Assembly (NCBI GenBank): GCA_017456805.1
Contig: JAFTIQ010000013.1
Span: 88,516-152,515 of the forward strand
Reading direction: 5' to 3'
DNA length: 64,000 bases
Source of the DNA: Lentisphaeria bacterium
GTDB lineage: Bacteria > Verrucomicrobiota > Lentisphaeria > Victivallales > UBA1829
Shown here: positions 18,743-27,763 of the stretch, piece after piece
How positions within the stretch are numbered: the stretch's first letter is position 1
How the letters are laid out: every line of letters starts with the position of its first letter
The notes under the pieces: generated by a model
Told to the model about the DNA's origin: nothing
Database searches by the model: none
The model's input: only the letters and a program-made list of their open reading frames with translations
Position numbers and translations under genes: made by a program

Positions 18743-19528
18743 ATGGCTTCATGCAAAATGGCAGAGATGTCTTTGAATGACGTCCGCGAATATTTGAAAA
18801 CAAATCAGACGATTGTGTTTCCCTATGGTGTGGTGGAACAGCATGGGTATCATCTGCCCCTTTCTACGGATATCCATAATGCGGAAATGCTTTCCGAAGT
18901 GATTGCGGAAGGTCTGGATTGTATGATTGCACCGACCTTGAATTACTGTTTTTCCGGCGGGATGCTCCCCGGGACGATCAATGTCAAACCCAATCATTTT
19001 TCAGCAGTCGTAACAGATATCATGGAGTCCCTGACGGTTCAGGGATTCCGGAATATCATTATTGTTCCCGGTCATGGGGGCAGTGAAAGTCTGGAAAATC
19101 TGCGGGAATCTCTCCGGATTGCCAAGTGGATGAATCCTTATCTGCATCGGACCAATATCTTTCTGATCACGTTTGAGGATTATTCTCCGCTGGCGCATCA
19201 TGCGGTATTTGAAGATCATGATTTCCATTCCGGAAAATTGGAAACTTCCATGATGCTCGCCTACCGTCCGGATTTGGTTCACATGGAAAAGCTTGCCATG
19301 GATCCCCCGGATGTTGCAGAACGTCTGCGTCAGGATCCTGATTCCTATCAGGAAAAGACGTTCCGGACGAAACTGCCGGAAGAGATAGCCACAACTGCTC
19401 AGCGGGCAGATGTCCGTGTGGGGGTGATGGGGCATCCGGAAGATGCTGATCCGGAATTCGGAAGAGCAGTTCTTCAGGAGCTGCGTGAAAATCTGGTTCC
19501 TGCCTTGAAACAGGCTTTGAATCAGTAA
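18743..19528 (+). CDS. Creatininase family amidohydrolase
   Basis: 261 aa cytosolic metal-dependent amidohydrolase. Family ligands are visible: PYGVVEQHGYHLPLSTD (Glu, His, Asp), VPGHGGSES (usually NGHGGN) and DFHSGKLETSMM. Members act on creatinine, formamides or sugar-linked cyclic amides. Pairing with GH3 suggests processing of an amino-sugar or a modified sugar, which is inference. AGGAG lies 9 bases before the ATG. Confidence 0.85.
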   Translation: MASCKMAEMSLNDVREYLKTNQTIVFPYGVVEQHGYHLPLSTDIHNAEMLSEVIAEGLDCMIAPTLNYCFSGGMLPGTINVKPNHFSAVVTDIMESLTVQGFRNIIIVPGHGGSESLENLRESLRIAKWMNPYLHRTNIFLITFEDYSPLAHHAVFEDHDFHSGKLETSMMLAYRPDLVHMEKLAMDPPDVAERLRQDPDSYQEKTFRTKLPEEIATTAQRADVRVGVMGHPEDADPEFGRAVLQELRENLVPALKQALNQ

Positions 19529-19544
19529 AAAACGTTAAAAAATA

Positions 19545-19587
19545 AACGCCTTCCCAATCATATTTTCATATTATTGGCGGAGGCGTT
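19545..19587. terminator. Bidirectional terminator-like hairpin between convergent genes
   Basis: AACGCCTTCC...AAT pairs with ATTGGCGGAGGCGTT. On the minus strand it is followed by TTATTTTTT, so it best terminates the Gfo/Idh gene. On the plus strand the following T content is weak. Confidence 0.6.
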
Positions 19588-19691
19588 GTTCTTGTTCAGA
19601 ATTTTTTCCCGCCAGCAGGGTATTCTTTCAAAACTCCGGCTTTGTCGGGAAACTCTTTTCTTTCACTTGACCCGTATCTTTGGATAAGGGA

Positions 19692-20690
19692 TCAGTTTTC
19701 GTCTGCAAGTTTCTGCAGTTGCAATGTCTGACGGGCACGTTTCAGGATGAGTTTTGTATTCATTTCCGCTTCTTTTCCATCGAGTTCCATTTGGAACCAA
19801 TCCAGATAACGGGGACCGTTATAGGGTTCTGCTGAGAACTTGCGGGGTTCTGCTTCTCCATTGATCCACGCGGTCATATCGTTGCTGATGCAGTTGAATT
19901 CCAGAACGCCTTTTGTTCCCCAGACAGTGAATCTCCAGTAATGTGGCATTTTGTATCCATGAGAATCCGGCTGAGCATAAGAGACATCTCCGAGGATTCC
20001 GCATCCGTTTTCCATGACGAGCATGAACTGCGCTGCATCATTGAAGCAGTCACAGCCGGAATCAAATGCTTTCCAGGTGCGGGCAGCAGCAAATTTCGTG
20101 ATTTCCATTCCTGTCATCCAGGGGATGAAATCCATTGCATGAATGGCGATATCGTTGATGGTTCCACCGTGTTTTCCGGGTTCAAAATACCAATGGGGAC
20201 GGGAATCTTTCATAAGAGGATGCTGTCCGCCGAACTGAATTTGAGTGATTTCTCCCAATTCTCCTGCGAGGATCATTTTCCGGGCTGTGGTGAAGGGATC
20301 GTATGTCCGGAGATCCAGCATACAGCCGATGGAAAGACGTTTTTCGGAAGAAATTCTTTCAATTTCATCCAGTTCTGCCAGAGAGGTACAGAGCGGTTTG
20401 TCTGCGATCACATGTTTGCCGGCATTCAGGGCTGCCAGAATCACAGAACCGCGTTTTCCGTAATAGTCACCGGTGGCAATGATCTGACAATCCACTTCTT
20501 TCAGCATTGTTTCCAGGGAATGATAGATGGGGATATTCAGACCGGGGCGTGCTGCCAGAAATGCTTCCAGTGCTTCCTGATTTTCCTCGCAGATTCCGGT
20601 TATTTCGAATGCTTCAGAGTCCAATGCAGCCTGAAAAAGTCCATTGATGTGTCCATGCCGCAATCCGGCAAATGCTATTTTTCTGCTCAT
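19692..20690 (-). CDS. Gfo/Idh/MocA family oxidoreductase
   Basis: NAD(P)-dependent sugar or inositol dehydrogenase family, 332 aa. The N-terminal Rossmann fold starts IAFAGLRHGHI (a variant of GxGxxG), and VIADKPLC is the EKP-type motif with the catalytic Lys. The C-terminal domain has GGTINDIAIHAMDFIPW with the conserved Asp and His. The ATG at 20690 has AAGG 7 bases upstream and is preferred over 20696. Likely part of sugar catabolism; substrate unknown. Confidence 0.88.
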   Translation of the reverse strand: MSRKIAFAGLRHGHINGLFQAALDSEAFEITGICEENQEALEAFLAARPGLNIPIYHSLETMLKEVDCQIIATGDYYGKRGSVILAALNAGKHVIADKPLCTSLAELDEIERISSEKRLSIGCMLDLRTYDPFTTARKMILAGELGEITQIQFGGQHPLMKDSRPHWYFEPGKHGGTINDIAIHAMDFIPWMTGMEITKFAAARTWKAFDSGCDCFNDAAQFMLVMENGCGILGDVSYAQPDSHGYKMPHYWRFTVWGTKGVLEFNCISNDMTAWINGEAEPRKFSAEPYNGPRYLDWFQMELDGKEAEMNTKLILKRARQTLQLQKLADEN

Positions 20691-21035
20691 ATTCATACCT
20701 TTTTGTTTGATTTATGATTTTTAACCGGAATCCGGATATTTTCTTAATATACATCTGCCAATATTGTTTTCAAATAACATATTTTAGAAAAAAACTCTTT
20801 TTCATATCTTTTTTGATCATACCGGATGGATTGATGGGGGGACTTTCCTGAAAATAAAAATACCCGGACTTTTTCAAGTTCAGATAGAAAGAAAATCTGT
20901 TCGGTATCTTCTTTTTGGAGCCCGGAGGATGAAAGAACTATCATTCCCCGGAATTGTCCAGAGAAAATTGAAAGGAGGTAAAACCAAACACAAAAAGTCA
21001 TCGAAACACACAAACAATTTTAACAGGAGAAAACA
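20691..21035. other. Gap between divergent dehydrogenase and 6-PTPS genes
   Basis: 345 bases. I checked it for a preQ1 or pterin riboswitch and see no matching core. A modest hairpin GGATGA...TCATTCC lies near 20928-20948 and a purine-rich stretch with AGGAGG near 20970. Promoters are not clear. Confidence 0.35.
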
Positions 21036-21614
21036 ATGAGATCTCAAACAACATTTCACATTCAGTATGCACACCGGTTCTACAATTTCAAGGGAGAAGC
21101 CCAGTATCTGCATGGTCACACTGGAACGCTTACCATTGAGGTGGAGGATTCCATCAACTGCGGAGTGAATATGGTTTTCCCATGCAACGAAATCAAAAAA
21201 ACGGCATGGAACATCATTCAGAATTTTGATCATGCCCTGATCCTCCGGAAAGATGATCCCATTCTTCCCATGATTCTTGAAGTTTACGAAAAACAAGGGA
21301 TCCGGAATGGCGCGCCCACCAATACGATGTGTGGTCCGGCATTTGATACCGAACTTGCAAAAGCATATCCGGAATGCCGTCTGGTGGTTACAAAAGAGAC
21401 TATGACGGTGGAAGGAATGATCAAAATTGTATATGATCTGCTGAAGGATAAGCTGAAAATTGCAAAGATTTCCTTTACCAGCGGTGATAATGCCGGAAGT
21501 CAGGAATATCATCCGGAAGGATCCCTTGACCGCTGTCCATGCTGCGGGATCACGCTGGATAAAAACGGAGTCTGTCCAAAGTGCGGTTACCGGAAAAGCT
21601 GTAAAATGGATTAA
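21036..21614 (+). CDS. 6-pyruvoyl-tetrahydropterin synthase family (QueD-like) with C-terminal zinc ribbon
   Basis: 192 aa. The T-fold core carries the zinc-site histidines in YAHRFYNF and YLHGHTG, the catalytic pair region NFDHALIL and TKETMTVEGM. Relatives make 6-carboxy-tetrahydropterin for queuosine (QueD) or act in pterin synthesis. Unusually the last 30 residues form a Cys4 zinc ribbon (CPCCG, then CPKCG). No queC, queE or queF lies nearby, so the pathway is uncertain. The upstream AGGAG is well placed. Confidence 0.82.
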   Translation: MRSQTTFHIQYAHRFYNFKGEAQYLHGHTGTLTIEVEDSINCGVNMVFPCNEIKKTAWNIIQNFDHALILRKDDPILPMILEVYEKQGIRNGAPTNTMCGPAFDTELAKAYPECRLVVTKETMTVEGMIKIVYDLLKDKLKIAKISFTSGDNAGSQEYHPEGSLDRCPCCGITLDKNGVCPKCGYRKSCKMD

Positions 21615-21624
21615 GGCCTATTGT

Positions 21625-21652
21625 GACAATCCCCCCCCGGATTGTCTTTTTT
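21625..21652 (+). terminator. Rho-independent terminator
   Basis: Perfect 8-bp stem GACAATCC / GGATTGTC around a C-rich loop, followed by six T. It ends the 6-PTPS transcript. Confidence 0.92.
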
Positions 21653-22070
21653 GGTATGCACGAAAAGTAAATGCACATGCCAAGCTTATCATCAATGTCG
21701 GCAAAATTGCTGTTGCCGTTCACCAACATATTCACATTCATTTCAGCAATTTTGCTGTGAGAAAACTCTTTATTTCTTCCATTCCAATACCGGATTTTGA
21801 GCGCCGATTAAAAAAATCCGTCTTTTGAATTGATTTTTTCATTATCTTGTGCTATTTTAATCATTGAAGAAGAGATTTCAAACGTCTCTAAAAATGTCAG
21901 AAAATTTTTGTTGCGACCTGCAAAAGGGTATGTTTTCGGATGTTTCTTTTTGAGCACCACACTCAAACACCCCTTGCAAACTTATCAACAATCTTTTTTC
22001 TGTCAAGTTTTACCAGACGTTTGAAGTTACCTCTATGGAAAACAAAACGTATAAAGAAGGAAATATTCTC
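21653..22070. other. Gene-free stretch upstream of the SGNH gene
   Basis: 418 bases with no convincing ORF. GGCAAAATTGCTGTTGCC near 21702 and AGCAATTTTGCTG near 21747 are related short palindromic pieces. A promoter for the SGNH gene should lie here but is not obvious. Confidence 0.35.
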
Positions 22071-22740
22071 ATGAAAAAAAATCGTATCTGTTTTGCTTAT
22101 GTTTTTTCTCTTTCTGACCGGATTTTCCGGTGAAAATGCGCCTGCAGTTTCTATCCTTGGAGACAGTTACTCAACGTTTCGGGGGAGCATCCCGAAGGGG
22201 AATGCCATCTGGTATCCCAATAAAAATAATGATGTCAAAAAAGTGGAAGACTGCTGGTGGGCTCTTGTGATCAAAGCCATCGGCGGAAAACTGGAAAAAA
22301 ATGAATCATGGAGCGGTTCAACGATTTGCAATACCGGATACAAAAAAGGCAATTTCAGTAAATTCAGTTTTGTTACCCGGGCGAATCGTCTTGGAAATCC
22401 CGATTTGATCCTGATTTTCGGTGCGACCAATGACAGTTGGGCAAATTCTCCCATTGGCGAATACAAATGGTCAAACTGGACAGAGAAAGATCTTTTTTCA
22501 TTCCGTCCGGCAATGGCGAAAATGTTATATGATATCAAAAAACAGTATCCCAAGGCGAAAGTCTTTTTCATTCTCAACGACAAGCTGAAACCGGTTATCA
22601 ATGATTCTGTGCATGAGATATGCAAATATTATCAGATCCGCTGTATTGATCTGGTAGATATTGACAAGCAGAGCGGACATCCTTCCATGAAAGGTATGAA
22701 AGAGATTGCCGATCAGGTCTTGAAAGTGATCAGCAAGTAA
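22071..22740 (+). pseudogene. Secreted SGNH/GDSL hydrolase with a frameshift in the signal peptide
   Basis: Esterase or lipase-type SGNH fold: SILGDSYS carries the nucleophile Ser, FGATND the Asn block, and SGHPSMKG the Asp/His-type end. Likely deacylates a glycan or lipid in the periplasm. The only ATG with a ribosome site (AAGGA before 22071) opens a frame that runs MKKNRICFAY and soon stops. Removing one A from the run of eight A after the ATG would give MKKIVSVLLMFFLFLTGFSG, a perfect signal peptide joined in frame to the hydrolase. So this is either a real slippery or phase-variable tract or a base-call error. The open frame itself begins only at a TTG at 22093. Confidence 0.75.
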
Positions 22741-22764
22741 AAAAATATAAGAAGGAGATGAATG

Positions 22765-23316
22765 ATGAAAAAAATGCTGCTCCTTCTTGTCGCTGTGCTG
22801 TTCTGCTGCGGCTGCAATACTTCTCCTTTTCCGAAAAACTTCCATCAGGTCAACGGAACGCTTTACCGTTCCAATCAGCCCGATACGGGTGAATTGGAAT
22901 ATCTCTATACCGTCAAAGGCATCCGGAGCGTGCTGAATTTGCGGGAGAATAACAGCGATAAAGGAAAAGTCGAAGCCGTCAACCGTAAATGGAAAAATGC
23001 CATTACGTTATACGAGATCCCCCTTGATACCGGAAAGATCACGGAGGCTGATCTCTATAAAATTCTGACCGTTATCCGGGATGCTCCGAAACCGCTTTTG
23101 ATTCATTGCTGGCATGGCAGTGACCGGACCGGGTGTGCCGTAGCCGCCAGCCGGATCGTTTTTGAAAACTGGAGCGTGGAAGATGCCATCGCCGAATTGA
23201 TGAAACCTGAGTATGGTCATCATAAAAGGATCTACACAAATATTCCGGAGCTTCTGCGGAAAGCTGACTGGAAAAAAATCAAGGCAGCAATCCTGCAGAA
23301 TGGGAAACCGGAATAA
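22765..23316 (+). CDS. Lipoprotein dual-specificity/tyrosine phosphatase-like
   Basis: 183 aa. The signal peptide ends in a Cys-rich lipobox region (LFCCGC). The P-loop HCWHGSDRTG matches HCx5R of protein tyrosine phosphatases, with the general-acid Asp probably in PLDTGK. Related to bacterial DSP-like enzymes that may act on phospholipids, inositol phosphates or sugar phosphates; the periplasmic location argues against protein targets. AAGGAG lies 7 bases before the chosen ATG and 4 before the alternative at 22762. It lies 24 bases after the SGNH gene. Confidence 0.82.
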   Translation: MKKMLLLLVAVLFCCGCNTSPFPKNFHQVNGTLYRSNQPDTGELEYLYTVKGIRSVLNLRENNSDKGKVEAVNRKWKNAITLYEIPLDTGKITEADLYKILTVIRDAPKPLLIHCWHGSDRTGCAVAASRIVFENWSVEDAIAELMKPEYGHHKRIYTNIPELLRKADWKKIKAAILQNGKPE

Positions 23317-23360
23317 AAATAACTCCCGGAACCCGGAAGAAACTGTGATAACCGGACAAA

Positions 23361-25784
23361 TTATTCCGGGGAACAGCTTCCGGTCGGGGCAGTTATTTCA
23401 AATGCATTGATCCTTACATTGCTGTGAAGTCCCGCATCGGGGGCAGGGGAATCTTCATCGAAACGCTCTGTCCGGAAACAGGGACCAAGCGTGTTCGTCA
23501 ATTCCAGACGCAATGTATTTTTCTTTGCAAGCAGACCTGCCGGAATATCAAAACGGTAGGGCGGCGCAATGCAGATCCCGATTTCTTCGCCGTTCAAATA
23601 ACAGACGATGCTGTCATCTTTTTGTTCGGGAAGATACACTTCCGCCAGGGCGGGGATCTCCTCCAGCGCAAATTCCAGCGAATATGCCGCAGTTCCGCTG
23701 AAGGAACTGTCCGGACGCCGTTTTTCTTCCGTTTGCGGGGAATCCCACGGAGAGCAAGTGCAGCGGAAGGAACATTCCTCCGCACTGAAAATTTCCTTTG
23801 AATCGACAGGACGATCCAACACTGCATTTTTCTGAGCTTCAGTGGTCAGGATCAGAGATTCATTGCCAAGCAGCCGCAATTTTTTACCGACCAGACGTTT
23901 GACCGTTCCTGATACGGGTTCTACTGTAAAGTATTCAGCTTCCGGCAGGGAGAGTTCCGTTTCTATTACGGATTCGCCCTCATTGACAAGATACCACACA
24001 TCGATGCTGTTTTTCTGATAATGGAAGCATCTCAGGAACGGGCTGTTTCCGGAACAGGGAAGGAAATCCGCCCCTGCCTGTTTCAAACGGTCAGCCAGCC
24101 CGGGAAGGTTTTCCGCATTCACCCGGAAAAGTTTGATGCCTGACCGATCCAATTCAGAGAGCTTTGTCTGCATGTGTGCGGGTAGAGAATCAAAATCCGC
24201 TGCCGCGATACATTTGATCCGGGCATCTCCGAGTTTCAGGATCCCGTTTTCCGGTTCGGCATGTTCCAGAGAATCAAAGGGAACAGTCAATGCCCCGATC
24301 TGAGCGTGGGAAAGATGCTGAAGGATCTGTTCGTTAGGCAGACATTCTCCATTCCGCCATTCGGCTTCTGCATGATAAAGAACTGCCGTGTTTGCCGCAT
24401 TTCTTCCGTTTGAAAATGTTTTGCACAGCCTTTGTGCATAATCGGCCCAGACGTGAAAATGTTTCCATTGCGGATTTTTGCCGTGAGCATAAAAATGCGG
24501 CGGGCAATCGGGATCCGGGAACTCTTTCGGGGAAAACGCATGAGGGACAAGACGGTTGATCCCGCTGACCACTGCAAGGTCAGTATGCCATTTCATGCGT
24601 GTCAAACCTTCTGCCCAGCCGTATGCACCGAAGATTTCACAGAACGCAGGAGTCCGGCTCAATGTGCCTGCACTCCCGCCCAGATTCATCAGACTCCAAT
24701 GATAGAATTCGGAATTATATTTTCCGAAGACAGAGGTCAGCGTTCCGGAGGTATGCCCCTGCCGGTTCTGTCCGAGGACGGTATCCACGCCTGCCCATGA
24801 TTGCCCCTGCATGGAACGGAAGAAATGTCCGTTTCCATATCCGAGTCTGCAATGGGAGCCGTTATCCTCGATCACATGCCCGATATACATCAAGCCGTTT
24901 TCTTTGCAGAAAGCTCCGATCTGACGCGGAAATGCGGCGGAATAGAGTTCGGAAATTTCATTCATAAAGCGGTAACGGGCGTTTTTGTTCCGTTCCGGCT
25001 GATCACTTTCCAGAGAAAGGAACGGGAGTTCTTCCAAATACAGTTCTTCGGAATAGGGCAGGGACATTTCTGTTTTTCCGAGAATTGCAAGGTAGGTGGA
25101 AAGATTTGCGATTCGCGGTTCATCGCTGAAAAAGCCGACAAAGCTCTTCCCGATGTGGCGTTTCAACTCTTCCGTATGTCTGCGGTAAATGACATCAATA
25201 TAGCATTTTACTGCGTCTTTTGAGATCATGTGAATATAGTTTTTCGTATGATTCTCCCCGCCGTTTCTTGTAATGACCCAGACGTTGAGGATCCAGTTGC
25301 CCGGGGGAAGATCCACTTCTCCTCCTGCGGATGGCAATTCAACCATTCCGTCAGCAGAGAATGTTTTTCCATCTTTGGTTTTCAGCAGCCAGACTTTACG
25401 GACTGAGCGGTCGCCCTCTGCCAGAAACTCTTCCGGGACGAAACGGAATGTTCCGCCCGGATGAGAGAAGGTTCTGTTTTTCATTTCCAGCAGAAGACGT
25501 AAATGTTCCGGATATTTTTCTGCAATGATCCCGTCGGCATAACCGCTGGGGAAATGACTGTCATCGAAAAGCATGACCTTCATGTTCAGTTCTTCTGCAA
25601 GATCCATCAGGAAATGGAGCGTTTCCCACCAGGAGGGACCCATATAGTCGGGGAACGGTCTGGATTCCAGGATAAAACCGCGCAAACCTGCCTGATGCAT
25701 TGCACGAACTTCCTGTTCCAGCACCGGAAGCGGTTCTCCATGCAGCCAGAATAAAGGAAAAATATACGGTATTTCTGAGTTCAT
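23361..25784 (-). CDS. Large glycoside hydrolase, GH106/GH2-like
   Basis: 807 aa, no signal peptide. The N-terminal TIM-barrel-like part (about 1-400) has LFWLHGEP, FDDSHFPSGYADG and FSDEPRIANL, as in large bacterial glycosidases acting on alpha-L-rhamnose or similar residues. A C-terminal galactose-binding-like beta sandwich (about 680-790) includes YLNGEEIG. The exact family is uncertain. Its start overlaps the stop of the ADP-ribosylglycohydrolase-type gene (ATGA), so it is the last gene of the glycan cluster. Confidence 0.7.
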   Translation of the reverse strand: MNSEIPYIFPLFWLHGEPLPVLEQEVRAMHQAGLRGFILESRPFPDYMGPSWWETLHFLMDLAEELNMKVMLFDDSHFPSGYADGIIAEKYPEHLRLLLEMKNRTFSHPGGTFRFVPEEFLAEGDRSVRKVWLLKTKDGKTFSADGMVELPSAGGEVDLPPGNWILNVWVITRNGGENHTKNYIHMISKDAVKCYIDVIYRRHTEELKRHIGKSFVGFFSDEPRIANLSTYLAILGKTEMSLPYSEELYLEELPFLSLESDQPERNKNARYRFMNEISELYSAAFPRQIGAFCKENGLMYIGHVIEDNGSHCRLGYGNGHFFRSMQGQSWAGVDTVLGQNRQGHTSGTLTSVFGKYNSEFYHWSLMNLGGSAGTLSRTPAFCEIFGAYGWAEGLTRMKWHTDLAVVSGINRLVPHAFSPKEFPDPDCPPHFYAHGKNPQWKHFHVWADYAQRLCKTFSNGRNAANTAVLYHAEAEWRNGECLPNEQILQHLSHAQIGALTVPFDSLEHAEPENGILKLGDARIKCIAAADFDSLPAHMQTKLSELDRSGIKLFRVNAENLPGLADRLKQAGADFLPCSGNSPFLRCFHYQKNSIDVWYLVNEGESVIETELSLPEAEYFTVEPVSGTVKRLVGKKLRLLGNESLILTTEAQKNAVLDRPVDSKEIFSAEECSFRCTCSPWDSPQTEEKRRPDSSFSGTAAYSLEFALEEIPALAEVYLPEQKDDSIVCYLNGEEIGICIAPPYRFDIPAGLLAKKNTLRLELTNTLGPCFRTERFDEDSPAPDAGLHSNVRINAFEITAPTGSCSPE

Positions 25785-27703
25785 TTTACAACCTTGAAAG
25801 AAACATCATTGACATAGGGGGAGAGTGCCTGCGTGCGGGAATTGACAGCCTGATGAAGTCCATCAGTCATCTGGAGCTGATCCGCTCTGACAACCAGCTT
25901 GATTACGGCACGGTGTTCGATTCCGGGTTTCCCGGAAGAGACGTCGACAGCTTTTCCCATACAAGGCATCGGGACCGTTTGTTCTGCCGCGAACTTTCCG
26001 TCAAGCCATGCCTTCATGGTTGCATTGGTTCCTGCTGAGAAACGCGGTTCTGCGATTTCCTGTTCATAACGGAACGTTTTAACAAAATAATAACAGCAGG
26101 TTCCGACGAAGTTGCCGAGATCTTCGCTTGTCATTGCCCGATTGCCTTTTTCCACGGCAAAGGGCATTTCATCGGGAAGATCATGATCAAGAAGAGCTGT
26201 TTCATCCAAATATTCCTTATGGAACTGCACATACATATCCATAGCATCACGCAGTCCGGGAATATTTCCGGGGTTGCAGGTCAATTCTTCACAATCGTAA
26301 GGACAGACTTTGTGTTTTTCCATGTCCCACATATCCCAGTAAGGACCATAGACCTGATATTCATTTGCCCCCTGCAATCCGAATTCGTATTCGGCAACAG
26401 CTGTTCCATTGTCAAGGAGCTGAACGGTGAAAAAGTTTTTGCTCTTCATCCATTCCATACTGCGGTCGCAGGTGATTTTAACAGGAACAACAGCCGTTTC
26501 TCCGGCTTTGATCCGGACTTGAGGATCGTATTCTGCGATCACCAGCTCGGGTGTGGAAACAGATACCGTTCCATTGAATTCAGCGGTAGAAGTGATTCGC
26601 AGTTCAACCATTGTGGGCGTATGATAGCAGAGAAGGGGATCCCCGGGATAATGAGCCTTGATTTTGAAGGGCGGAACCACTTGCGGGCGCACCTTTACAT
26701 CCGGCGCACCGGTCAGTTCCAGTTCCGTATTGCGGAGTTTTGACATTTCCACACCCAATTCGCATGTTTCTTTTGCGAAGGTTTCCAATGTTGCGAACTG
26801 ATGGGGAATTTCACAGGCACAGACCAATGTTTTGCCCATTTTGTCGCACCATTCTTTGGGCAGGATGGCAGTTCCGTTGATCAACCCGAGAAGAGCACCG
26901 ACGGTTGCCGCGGTACAATCCGCATCCCATCCGCACTGGACGCAAACATGCATTGCTTTGCGGAAATCATTGTCGCACATGAAAAGAGCCATCAGAGTCA
27001 GAGCAAAGTTTGTGATTGCAGAGGTGGCATTTCTGTTTCCCCAGAGACGGATCACTTTTTTCCATGCACGGTAGATCTCTTTTTCTTCTGCACAGATTTC
27101 AATTACACTCCGATAGATTTCACGGACTTTGCTGTCCGCAGGAATATATCCGAGAGACTGTTCCAGAATATCGCGCAGATCATTATGAAAGAAGGAAAGA
27201 GATGCCGCTGCAGAAAGGAACTGTTCAATTTCAATACTCAATGATCCGTGATCCAGACAGCCGTCGATCGATGCATATTCCGCGGCAAGTGCAGGATTTC
27301 CGGCACAGAGGATCCCCCAGAGTTCACTCCGGATGGGGCAACCCATGGAAGATCTGTGAAAATTGTTGTTCCATTCTCCGGAATAGGGCGGCATGATTTT
27401 ATGGTCCACACTGTTGATAAAAATTCCGTATTCGCAGCAGACATAGAAACAGTGTTCTTTCCAGTATTTTGCAAGGAACTCGCTGTCAATAAACAAACCG
27501 TGTTCCTGCAATGCTTCCAGATAGACGACCTGAATATCCAGGTCATCGTTCGGATAGAGGATCTTCGGCCAGAGGTTGTTGATATCAGCATTTTTGAATT
27601 GCTTGTGACATTCATAGGGGGCTCCGATGATTCCACCGAGAGATTTTCCTGTCCAGCAGGCGAGAACTTTGTCGAGATAGACATTGTAATCAAGTTTTTT
27701 CAT
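25781..27703 (-). CDS. ADP-ribosylglycohydrolase family protein with C-terminal extension
   Basis: 640 aa. The N-terminal 300 residues carry the ADP-ribosylglycohydrolase fold: GKSLGGIIGAPYE, PNDDLDIQ (metal-binding Asp pair) and GWDADCTAATVGALLG. The C-terminal half is beta-rich (immunoglobulin-like, about 330-480, then a carbohydrate-binding-like end). In carbohydrate loci of Bacteroidota, Planctomycetota and Lentisphaerota, such proteins are thought to act on glycosidic rather than ADP-ribosyl substrates; this is inference. Coupled to the downstream glycosidase. Confidence 0.8.
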   Translation of the reverse strand: MKKLDYNVYLDKVLACWTGKSLGGIIGAPYECHKQFKNADINNLWPKILYPNDDLDIQVVYLEALQEHGLFIDSEFLAKYWKEHCFYVCCEYGIFINSVDHKIMPPYSGEWNNNFHRSSMGCPIRSELWGILCAGNPALAAEYASIDGCLDHGSLSIEIEQFLSAAASLSFFHNDLRDILEQSLGYIPADSKVREIYRSVIEICAEEKEIYRAWKKVIRLWGNRNATSAITNFALTLMALFMCDNDFRKAMHVCVQCGWDADCTAATVGALLGLINGTAILPKEWCDKMGKTLVCACEIPHQFATLETFAKETCELGVEMSKLRNTELELTGAPDVKVRPQVVPPFKIKAHYPGDPLLCYHTPTMVELRITSTAEFNGTVSVSTPELVIAEYDPQVRIKAGETAVVPVKITCDRSMEWMKSKNFFTVQLLDNGTAVAEYEFGLQGANEYQVYGPYWDMWDMEKHKVCPYDCEELTCNPGNIPGLRDAMDMYVQFHKEYLDETALLDHDLPDEMPFAVEKGNRAMTSEDLGNFVGTCCYYFVKTFRYEQEIAEPRFSAGTNATMKAWLDGKFAAEQTVPMPCMGKAVDVSSGKPGIEHRAVIKLVVRADQLQMTDGLHQAVNSRTQALSPYVNDVSFKVVK

Positions 27704-27724
27704 GGTACTACTTTCTTATTCTGC

Positions 27725-27756
27725 GGCGGTCTTTTCCGTTTCCGGTCGGGACCGCC
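27725..27756. terminator. Strong hairpin between DUF4838 and ADP-ribosylglycohydrolase genes
   Basis: GGCGGTC / GACCGCC stem with an 18-base loop. The T-run follows on the plus strand (GTCTTTTTT), opposite to the genes around it, so it may act as a processing or attenuation hairpin for the minus-strand transcript or block antisense transcription. Confidence 0.45.
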
Positions 27757-27763
27757 GTCTTTT

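Noticed and set aside
20900..21035. preQ1 riboswitch before the 6-PTPS gene
   Set aside because: No core sequence or pseudoknot of a known preQ1 class could be recognised.
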